Of a stretch of 19,786 bases of DNA, positions 1 through 5,478 are shown piece by piece. This DNA comes from Porphyromonadaceae bacterium UBA7087 (GTDB lineage: Bacteria; Bacteroidota; Bacteroidia; Bacteroidales; Muribaculaceae): the NCBI GenBank assembly GCA_002493515.1, contig DKYZ01000042.1, positions 1 to 19,786 on the forward strand, given 5' to 3'. Within the stretch, counting starts at the first letter, position 1, and every line of letters begins with the position of its first letter. The position numbers were made by a program, and so were the translations under genes. A model generated the notes under the pieces. That model saw only the letters and a list, made by a program, of their open reading frames with translations, made no database searches and had not been told where the DNA came from.

Positions 1-320
1 CTGAAAATCGGGGAGTATTATACTCCTCTCCTAAAAGCATTATGTTAAAAAAAAAAGCGAGAGGGCCATATCGTCGTTGCCTTTTCTATAATAAAAGTTT
101 CCGCATTGTCCTGTAAAGTTGAATGAGTAAACATGCGGAAGTTTCTAATATCAAGAAATGGCGTCGAGATGACGCTTCCAATTATATCTGCCAATCCTTT
201 CGCGTTTAACTTGACAAAAAGTTAATTCCGTTGAGCTTTTACTTTTCGCACAGCTGCCAGCGATATGGCTTGCAAATGCAAAATTAAGCAAAATTTTGAT
301 TTAGACAATAGCTACTGAGC

Positions 321-348
321 CTAAAGCGGCGCCTTTAGCATATTTTTT
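321..348 (+). terminator. possible intrinsic terminator
   Basis: CTAAAG (321-326) pairs perfectly with CTTTAG (333-338) across a 6-nt loop, and a T-rich run follows at 341-348. The stem is only 6 bp and no plus-strand gene precedes it inside the window, so any transcript it ends is unknown. Confidence 0.35.
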
Positions 349-389
349 CTATAATTTCAAGGTTTTATAGGCCGATGACTGTTATTTAG

Positions 390-420
390 TGCAACGGCTG
401 TTACTGTAACCGCTGTTGCA
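390..420. repeat. 31-bp palindrome, copy 1
   Basis: This near-perfect inverted repeat has two 15-nt arms around a single T. The arms start TGCAAC and end GTTGCA, with two imperfect positions, one of which can be a G-U pair. Pairing continues outward with TTATTTAG/CTAAATAA, giving about 47 bp in total (382-428). The right-hand 21 nt (400-420) are identical to 1619-1639 of copy 2. It lies about 140 bp downstream of the ORF6N stop codon. It could be a mobile palindromic repeat, a protein-binding site or an RNA hairpin; the sequence alone does not decide. Confidence 0.85.
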
Positions 421-516
421 CTAAATAATAAACTGTTGTGATAAAGTTAGTTAAGTTGTATGTACATTTAATGCTTGTTAATGGCCGTTTCTGATAATTG
501 TTCGGGGATGGCAGTT

Positions 517-540
517 TCAGAGTTTCATTATGCCGGGGAG
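517..540. repeat. Duplicated 3' end of the GNAT gene
   Basis: These 24 nt match 1750-1773, the last eight codons of the acetyltransferase gene including its stop, at 22 of 24 positions. Read on the minus strand it gives LPGIMKL-stop, against LPGMMKL-stop in the intact gene. Upstream of this tail the frame is closed by stop codons, so only the tail is present. Weaker similarity continues outside it (GGATG followed by GC at 506-512 and 1741-1746). With the intact gene end it brackets the ORF6N gene, as target duplications do when DNA enters at a gene's 3' end. Confidence 0.65.
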
Positions 541-562
541 GAGGAGAGTTCATCAAGTGTGA

Positions 563-1507
563 TTATCTCAGATTTGAAAGAATGTTATCCGGATTCTGGT
601 GCATCTGACTGAATGCGACAATTTTCTTTCCGAGATCCTTGATTGAGCCGCCAATGAGGTAGACAGTATCGTCTATTATCAGAAATCGGTCATGCACATT
701 CGTGCAATGTCTTACCTCTATACGGGGATACTGGGCGTTATGTCGGCGTAGGTCATTGCTTATTTGGGAATGGCGTGGATCCGGATAGATTATCGCTGAC
801 ACGCCTTCCTTGCGCTTTGTCAGGACTTTCAGTATCCGGTCATCAACATAGTTGTCTATCAATACGATTCTCCTTGTTGCCTTCCTGATTAAATCTGAAA
901 TCAGCGAATAGGCATCGAATATCTGCCCCTCGAAGAAGAAACCTTCAATTGGCTCGGATTCCTTCTCATCAAGCCGCGTCAGCACCTCTTCAAATTTTTT
1001 ATCATGCTCCGATAGATGGCGATTGACGAGTAAGTAATTATGCTCTATAGTTTCAAGCCTCTTGAACATATGCGCATTACTTATAAAGAAACTACGCATG
1101 GCAGTAAAAGCCCTCATAATGCGGATATTTACTTCTATCGCAGTTTTGGAGCGAAGCACACTACTAAGCATTGCAACCCCATTTTCAGTGAATGCATATG
1201 GCAGCTTGCGGTTTCCTCCCCAACTTGATATCACATTTTGTGATTTCAAGTCTGATGTCGCAGTTTGCGATATCAAGTTTTGTGCCTCATCTTTAGCGAC
1301 TTGAAACATAAAGTCTTCAGGAAAACGCTCAATATTGCGTTTTACCGCTTGATTGAGAACACGTGTCTCAACGCCATACAATCGGGCCAAATCGCTATCC
1401 AGCATCACTTGTTGGCCGCGAATCATATGAATCAGGCTCTCTATCGGCAGCTTCGGGGAACTGTCGTCTCCATTGCCGGGTTCAAGTATATTTTCGTTTT
1501 CTTTCAT
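563..1507 (-). CDS. ORF6N-domain protein with PLD-like C-terminus
   Basis: This 314-residue protein opens with an ORF6N DNA-binding domain (about residues 20-140). The signature parts LDSDLARLYGVETRVLNQAV and YAFTENGVAMLSSVL are clear. A helical, probably coiled-coil linker follows (about 145-185). The C-terminus (about 190-300) resembles half of a phospholipase D fold: H272-x-R-x4-D279 and then GGSIKD at 286-291, the HKD pattern with lysine replaced by arginine. ORF6N proteins are common in phages and Bacteroidota islands; their role is poorly defined. The ATG at 1507 lies just downstream of a TAACTTTG box. The gene is more AT-rich than those to its right and sits between duplicated sequences, both signs of transfer. 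A function in DNA binding or defence is inference. Confidence 0.85.
   Translation of the reverse strand: MKENENILEPGNGDDSSPKLPIESLIHMIRGQQVMLDSDLARLYGVETRVLNQAVKRNIERFPEDFMFQVAKDEAQNLISQTATSDLKSQNVISSWGGNRKLPYAFTENGVAMLSSVLRSKTAIEVNIRIMRAFTAMRSFFISNAHMFKRLETIEHNYLLVNRHLSEHDKKFEEVLTRLDEKESEPIEGFFFEGQIFDAYSLISDLIRKATRRIVLIDNYVDDRILKVLTKRKEGVSAIIYPDPRHSQISNDLRRHNAQYPRIEVRHCTNVHDRFLIIDDTVYLIGGSIKDLGKKIVAFSQMHQNPDNILSNLR
1223..1276 (-). repeat. 27-bp tandem repeat inside ORF6N gene
   Basis: Two adjacent 27-bp units encode LISQTATSD and LKSQNVISS (residues 78-86 and 87-95). About 20 of 27 nucleotides agree. They lie in the linker just before the conserved WGGNRKLPYAFTENG segment, and a change in copy number would keep the reading frame. 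Confidence 0.6.
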
Positions 1508-1527
1508 TCAGGTTGCAATTCTGATTG

Positions 1528-1535
1528 CAAAGTTA
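1528..1535 (-). promoter_or_regulatory. -7 promoter box of ORF6N gene
   Basis: On the minus strand this reads TAACTTTG, an exact match to the Bacteroidota -7 consensus TAnnTTTG, 20 bp before the ATG. A TTTG lies upstream but only 14 bp away, so the -33 element is poor. Confidence 0.55.
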
Positions 1536-1608
1536 GTAAAAATAATCGGCAAATCAGCGATTTACAGCGTAATTCATTGACTTGCCGATAGGCCTGCTTT
1601 AATATTAA

Positions 1609-1639
1609 TGCAACAGCAGTTACTGTAACCGCTGTTGCA
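1609..1639. repeat. 31-bp palindrome, copy 2
   Basis: Two 15-nt arms (TGCAACAGCAGTTAC and GTAACCGCTGTTGCA) surround a single T, with one mismatched pair. The right-hand 21 nt are identical to copy 1 at 400-420. It lies about 110 bp downstream of the GNAT stop codon, as copy 1 lies about 97 bp downstream of the duplicated GNAT tail, so the order tail, spacer, palindrome occurs twice. No T tract follows on either strand, so it is not a typical terminator. Confidence 0.85.
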
Positions 1640-1749
1640 AAGGTGGTCGTTTTATCTGGTTCTCCCAACTCGCATACGGCTTTTTAGGGTAAAAGCGTGA
1701 GATTAATATGGTTAAAGGCAGATCTGTGCCAGTTTCTTGGATGTGCGGC

Positions 1750-2193
1750 TCAGAGTTTCATCATGCCCGGGAGGTCGTGGAAGCCGAGGGAGGTGTAGAC
1801 GGGTTTGCCTTCGTCGGTTGTCTCGAGATAGATCTTGCCGCAGCCTCGTGAGCGTGCCAGTCCGATCAGGTGGCTGACTATGGCGTGAGCCACTCCGTGT
1901 CGGCGGAAGGACTCACGCACGTATATGTTCATCAGATAGGCGCATTTTCCCGAAGGGTTGTCGGGAGAGGGGAGTTCGTCGGTGAAACAGACGCCTCCGC
2001 AGCCGGCATCCTCACCGTCACATGCTGCGCATATGGCAATATGGCTTCCATCGGGAATATGCTCCCGGTAATAACGGCGGTTCATTACGAGAAGTCTCCT
2101 GTCTGGTTCGACTCCGAACACGTGGCGGATTACCTCCGCACGCCAGTGCATGAGGGTTGGAATAGCCGTGACCTCTCTCAACCCGATATTCAT
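1750..2193 (-). CDS. GNAT-family N-acetyltransferase
   Basis: A 147-residue single-domain acyl-CoA N-acyltransferase. The acetyl-CoA binding motif A is visible as LMNIYVRESFRRHGVAHAIV (about 87-106), where the RRHGVA turn holds the pyrophosphate. Motif B follows as IYLETTDEGKPVYTSLGF (about 121-138). Length is normal for the family. The acceptor substrate cannot be told from sequence. The start codon overlaps the stop of the adenylation gene by four bases (ATGA) and is preceded by a strong AAGGAGGG site inside that gene, so the two are translationally coupled. Modification of an amino acid or of the adenylation product is plausible but is inference. The last eight codons are duplicated at 517-540. 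Confidence 0.88.
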   Translation of the reverse strand: MNIGLREVTAIPTLMHWRAEVIRHVFGVEPDRRLLVMNRRYYREHIPDGSHIAICAACDGEDAGCGGVCFTDELPSPDNPSGKCAYLMNIYVRESFRRHGVAHAIVSHLIGLARSRGCGKIYLETTDEGKPVYTSLGFHDLPGMMKL

Positions 2194-3626
2194 ACACCAC
2201 CCTCCTTCATCACCACGGGAAGGGCGTCCGTATCCACCTTGCCGCGGTCGGTCAAAGGAATCGAGGGCACCCGAACGAAAAACTCCGGAATCATGAAATC
2301 CACAAGTTCACTGGCCATATGGCTTCTGATATCATGGAGTGTCGGTTTATCTTTAGCCACAAAATATGCCGTCAGGTAATGCAACCCATTATCGTCGAGA
2401 AAGGCCCTGACGATGCCCCTTTCCACACCCGGACAACTGTTGAGCACATTCTCCACCTCCTCCGGTTCCACTCTCTTGCCGAGAATCATCACTTGCTCGT
2501 CGCGGCGGTGAAGGAACGCCAGGTTGCCGTCCGGCAGTTCATAACCGAGATCGCCGCTGCGGTACATTCGTGTGCCGTCCGGCAAAGTCACGAAATTCCT
2601 TTGTTCGGGCGGGTTGCCGAGATACCCTCGTCCTACACCCTCCCCGAAGATGCATATCTCGCCTACAGCCCCTTTGGCAACCGGCTTGAGATTCTTATCG
2701 AGTATCCTGACCTCCACCCCTTTTACGGCTTTGCCTATGGGAAACGTACCGTCGTCGAGTGGCTCCGCATTGTCTGCACGGAAATAGTTGGAGCAGACAG
2801 TGGTCTCGGACGGCCCGTATGTATTATAGATGCGTATGCCGGGTTTGCGCAGGTTGGTGATGTAGCTGCCTCGGATTACGTCACCGCCGCTGATGAGGAG
2901 GTTCACCGACTGGGGAAGTGTCGGAAGTTTGTTAAGCTCGGCAAGCAGATAGGGGAATCCGTCTATAATTGTGACATCATGCCTCTCGATGAATTTCATC
3001 AGGCCGTCAATCGAGCCGTTGCGTATAGCCGGAGTTGGTATCGCTATGGCCGCGCCGTTGAGCAGCGTGGTGAACACCTCTTCCACAAAGATGTCGAAGG
3101 AGCAGACGGAATACTGAAGCATGATATCCCCCGGTCCTGTCTTGAACTCAGTCTCGAAAGCCTCGGCATAATTCACCACTGAATGGTTCTCTATCTCCAC
3201 ACCTTTGGGTCGTCCCGACGTTCCGGACGTATATAATATGTATGCGAGGCCGTCGGGAACGGAACGGTCTGGCAAATCATCTGCAGATTCGGGAAGATGC
3301 CGGCAGAAGCGGTCGGTGAGTACCAATTGTACGCCGGCTTCATGCATCATATAGTCTATGCGCTCCTGCGGAAGGGATGGCTCGGCAGGAACGTATGCCG
3401 CGCCGCTTTTCAGCACGGCGAGCATGGCGGCTATCTGTTCGGCGCCGTGGCTCATCACAATACCGATGATGGGGAGCCGGCGGTCGTAGAATCTGGCCAT
3501 TATGCGGTTGGCGAGCCGGTCAAGCTGCGCGTAAGTCAATGTCTCGGCCTCCTCAATGATGGCCGGCGCCTCAGGCTGTCGCAGCGCGACCTCCCTGAAC
3601 CTGGAATATATCGTGTCGTGGGTCAT
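2190..3626 (-). CDS. Free-standing amino-acid adenylation enzyme
   Basis: This 478-residue protein is an AMP-forming adenylation enzyme of the ANL superfamily, closest in layout to NRPS A domains and DltA. Visible core motifs are A3 LAYILYTSGTSGRPKG (about 127-142), A4 with D178 in SFDIFVEEVF, A5 NTYGPSETT (268-276), A7 YRSGDLG (355-361), A8 RRDEQVMILGKRVEPEEVE (374-392) and A10 LTDRGKVD with the catalytic lysine K463. The aspartate at the A4 position fits binding of a substrate amino group. It would activate an amino acid as aminoacyl-AMP and load it on a carrier thiol, yet no carrier, condensation or thioesterase domain is present here. An AGAAGGAC site precedes the ATG. It lies 19 bp after the small membrane protein gene and overlaps the GNAT gene. 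Confidence 0.88.
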   Translation of the reverse strand: MTHDTIYSRFREVALRQPEAPAIIEEAETLTYAQLDRLANRIMARFYDRRLPIIGIVMSHGAEQIAAMLAVLKSGAAYVPAEPSLPQERIDYMMHEAGVQLVLTDRFCRHLPESADDLPDRSVPDGLAYILYTSGTSGRPKGVEIENHSVVNYAEAFETEFKTGPGDIMLQYSVCSFDIFVEEVFTTLLNGAAIAIPTPAIRNGSIDGLMKFIERHDVTIIDGFPYLLAELNKLPTLPQSVNLLISGGDVIRGSYITNLRKPGIRIYNTYGPSETTVCSNYFRADNAEPLDDGTFPIGKAVKGVEVRILDKNLKPVAKGAVGEICIFGEGVGRGYLGNPPEQRNFVTLPDGTRMYRSGDLGYELPDGNLAFLHRRDEQVMILGKRVEPEEVENVLNSCPGVERGIVRAFLDDNGLHYLTAYFVAKDKPTLHDIRSHMASELVDFMIPEFFVRVPSIPLTDRGKVDTDALPVVMKEGGV

Positions 3627-3645
3627 ATGTCCTTCTAATTGTATC

Positions 3646-3867
3646 TCAAATCAATAGTAGTATGCAAGCTGCGACTGCTAACAACAGGCCTATAACCGCT
3701 ACCGGTACTATAATCCTTCTCAGTGTCTTTCTTTGAGCGTCGTTCAGCGTCCTGCTTCCGTTTCGCTTGAAATATGTCAGGGCCAGTACCAACCTTATTA
3801 CCGCCCCAAGTACCAGTGTGCTGATGCTTACGTCAAGCAAAATGCTTCCTATCCTGTATAATTCCAT
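3646..3867 (-). CDS. Small two-helix membrane protein
   Basis: I do not recognise a named family. From the ATG at 3867 the product has 73 residues with two hydrophobic segments (about 7-32 and 52-73) joined by a basic loop (KRNGSRTLNDAQRKTLRR). The frame extends six codons upstream to a TTG at 3885, which I consider less likely. Neither start has a strong ribosome-binding site. It ends 19 bp before the adenylation gene on the same strand, so it is probably the first gene of that operon. Its part in that pathway is unknown. Confidence 0.6.
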   Translation of the reverse strand: MELYRIGSILLDVSISTLVLGAVIRLVLALTYFKRNGSRTLNDAQRKTLRRIIVPVAVIGLLLAVAACILLLI

Positions 3868-3922
3868 ACCTGATTTTCTTTTCAATAAAACACAAGGGTC
3901 GCAAGGAATGTTTACCCGTGGC

Positions 3923-4008
3923 GGCGGACGTCCTTGTCCGCCAGCCTGAATAGTCTCGCTCTGCGAGACATTCTCGGCGGGCAGGCCGGAGGCGGGACGT
4001 CACCGGCC
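3923..4008. repeat. Cluster of three palindromes
   Basis: Three perfect inverted repeats lie in a row: GGCGGAC/GTCCGCC (3923-3929 and 3936-3942), GTCTCGC/GCGAGAC with a TCT loop (3953-3959 and 3963-3969) and GGCCGG/CCGGCC (3984-3989 and 4003-4008). They are GC-rich and sit between two divergently transcribed genes, just before the nuclease promoter. The layout resembles dispersed intergenic palindromic repeats, but copy number cannot be judged from one window. Confidence 0.6.
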
Positions 4009-4020
4009 CCGTGACCGCAT

Positions 4021-4051
4021 TTTGCAGTCTGGAAAAAATTTGCTACATTTG
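4021..4051 (+). promoter_or_regulatory. Promoter of the Rpn-like gene
   Basis: TTTG (4021-4024) and TACATTTG (4044-4051) are spaced by 19 bp, a full match to the Bacteroidota sigma-ABfr promoter. The predicted transcript start falls about 35 bp before the ATG at 4092, which rules against the upstream GTG at 4011. Confidence 0.8.
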
Positions 4052-4091
4052 TGGATTGATAGCACAACGACATAAAAAATCCGGATTGGTT

Positions 4092-5009
4092 ATGGAACAG
4101 GACAACACGTACATCAGGTTTGACTGGGCGATGAAGCATATGCTCCGCGACAAGGCGAATTTCGGGATTCTCGAGGGTCTTGTCTCGGTGCTTCTCGGCG
4201 AGGAGGTCAAGATAGATGAGATTCTCGAGAGCGAGGGAAACCAGGAGTCGGAAAGGGATAAGTTCAACCGCGTCGACATCAAGGCGCGCAACAGCAAGGG
4301 GCATATCATCCTTGTTGAGGTGCAGCTCACCCGCCAGCTGTATTATCTGGAGCGGATACTCTACGGGGTCTGCAAGACCATCACGGAGCACATCAGCATC
4401 GGCGACAAGTATGACCAGATCAAGAAGGTATATTCAATCAGCATCCTCTACTGCGACTATGGGCGCGGCGACGACTACGTCTATCACGGTGAGACCCGTT
4501 TCAAGGGAATCCATACAGGCAACGACCTTCTGGTCTCCACCAAGGAGGAGGGCGTGATCGTGCAGCATCTCCCCAGGGAGGTCTTTCCGGAATACTATCT
4601 GGTGAGGGTCAACCATTACAACAAGATACCCGAGAGTCCGCTCGACGAATGGATGACGTATCTGAAGACTGGGAAGATAAAGGAGGATACGCGCGTCCCC
4701 GGACTGCAGGAAGTAAAGAAAAAACTCCAGTATCTCTCGATGACACCGCAGGAGCGCAGCGAGTATGACGCCCATATGGACTCGATAATGGTTCAGAACG
4801 ACGTGCTCGACACCGCCCGCGACACCGCCCGCGACGAGGGTCGCGACGAGGGTCGTGCTGAGGGTCGTGCCGAAGGTCGTGCCGAGGGTCGTGCCGAGAC
4901 TAGGTTGCTGATCGCTCAGAGGCTCATTTCAATGGGAATGACCGACGAGGACATATCTACCGCGACCGGCCTCCCGGCGGATAAGATTCGCACGCTGCGC
5001 CAGTCATGA
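4092..5009 (+). CDS. Rpn/PD-(D/E)XK nuclease-family putative transposase
   Basis: From the ATG at 4092 the product has 305 residues. The start MEQDNTYIRFDWAMKHMLRD and the following FGILEGLVSVLLGEEV are typical of the Bacteroidota Rpn-like family annotated as PD-(D/E)XK nuclease transposase. Probable catalytic residues are D62 and E76/Q78 in VDIKARNSKGHIILVEVQ. Family members related to E. coli RpnA are DNA endonucleases that promote RecA-independent recombination; others act in phage defence. The tail (about residues 240-275) consists of charged TARD, DEGR and AEGR repeats. A helical segment follows, ending MGMTDEDISTATGLPADKI, which looks like a small HTH-type end. It stands alone on the plus strand and converges on a hydrolase remnant. 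Confidence 0.85.
   Translation: MEQDNTYIRFDWAMKHMLRDKANFGILEGLVSVLLGEEVKIDEILESEGNQESERDKFNRVDIKARNSKGHIILVEVQLTRQLYYLERILYGVCKTITEHISIGDKYDQIKKVYSISILYCDYGRGDDYVYHGETRFKGIHTGNDLLVSTKEEGVIVQHLPREVFPEYYLVRVNHYNKIPESPLDEWMTYLKTGKIKEDTRVPGLQEVKKKLQYLSMTPQERSEYDAHMDSIMVQNDVLDTARDTARDEGRDEGRAEGRAEGRAEGRAETRLLIAQRLISMGMTDEDISTATGLPADKIRTLRQS
4809..4904 (+). repeat. 12-bp coding tandem repeat
   Basis: Eight consecutive 12-bp units, two of GACACCGCCCGC type and six of GACGAGGGTCGC or GCCGAGGGTCGT type, encode TARD, DEGR and AEGR. Units 4845-4892 differ by only one to three bases. Copy-number changes add or remove four residues without a frameshift. Confidence 0.85.
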
Positions 5010-5016
5010 CTGAAAT

Positions 5017-5044
5017 GGGGGGAAGATTGATTCATCTTCCCTCC
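5017..5044. terminator. Shared hairpin between convergent genes
   Basis: GGGGGGAAGAT (5017-5027) pairs with ATCTTCCCTCC (5034-5044) at 10 of 11 positions around a 6-nt loop. It begins eight bases after the nuclease stop codon and covers the stop codon of the hydrolase remnant. No T tract follows, so its strength as a terminator is uncertain. Confidence 0.5.
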
Positions 5045-5454
5045 AGAAACTCCTTTACGAATTTGTTTGAGACGATTCTTTCTTCCGGAGAGAATCCGTG
5101 CCCTGCCCCCTGGATGACTTCCAGCTGAGCGTTATCGTATCTTTTGACGGCATTTTCGGAATAACTGAGCGGTACTATAGGGTCTTTTGAGCCATGAATA
5201 ATCTTTACCGGCCCCTTATAGGCGGAGATTGTGCCGTATACGTCAAGATTCCTCAACTCCTGAAAAAACCGCTTTCCTAACGATACTCCCCAGAAATGGG
5301 TGGTGTCAGGAATCTCCTCCACGGTCTTATATCGCTCGTTCCAGTTGTCCGGGATGCAGAGAGCCGGATATATCAAGACAAGATTGCTTACGGTGTCTTT
5401 CAATTCGGCGGCTGCCAATGCAGAAACGAAACCGCCCTGGCTCTCACCGATAAC
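5032..5454 (-). pseudogene. 5'-truncated alpha/beta hydrolase
   Basis: The open frame encodes the last 140 residues of an alpha/beta hydrolase (BAAT or dienelactone-hydrolase-like). It begins VIGESQGGFVSALAAAEL, with the nucleophile elbow G-E-S-Q-G, and a stop codon (TAA, 5455-5457) lies immediately before it. The acid KIIHGSKDPIVPL and histidine GAGHGF regions are intact. The N-terminal half, roughly 100 or more residues including the oxyanion strand, is missing and the next gene starts 25 bp away, so no fold-competent enzyme is expected. The first in-frame start would be a TTG at 5418, beyond the catalytic serine. The break probably arose by deletion next to the biotin operon. Confidence 0.8.
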
Positions 5455-5478
5455 TTATCATGGTTATTATCTTTTTTG

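Larger units (their letters stand above)
1..562. other. AT-rich gene-poor region
   Basis: I find no convincing protein gene here. The stretch is visibly more AT-rich than the region after 1750. It holds a perfect 7+1+7 palindrome (12-26), a split inverted repeat TTCCGCAT/ATGCGGAA (99-106 and 133-140), a minus-strand -7-like box TAATTTTG (279-286), a hairpin with a T tract (321-348), a 31-bp palindrome (390-420) and a copy of the GNAT gene 3' end (517-540). Two reading frames of about 28 codons exist, one per strand near 45-210, but neither has a recognisable product. It reads like the edge of an accessory island. Confidence 0.6.

Noticed and set aside
45..210. Two reading frames of about 28 codons, one on each strand
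   Set aside because: Short, no clear ribosome sites, no recognisable product; chance frames cannot be excluded.
390..420. Integron attC-like site
   Set aside because: The long imperfect palindrome around a cassette-like gene suggested attC, but the arm ends (GTGCAAC/GTTGCAC) do not fit the RYYYAAC/GTTRRRY core, and no integron integrase is present.
2319..3182. Plus-strand frame of 287 codons opposite the adenylation gene
   Set aside because: Antisense to a gene with every A-domain motif intact; no family resemblance of its own.
4011..4091. GTG start 27 codons upstream for the Rpn-like gene
   Set aside because: The consensus promoter at 4021-4051 lies inside that extension, and the family starts at MEQDNTYIRF.
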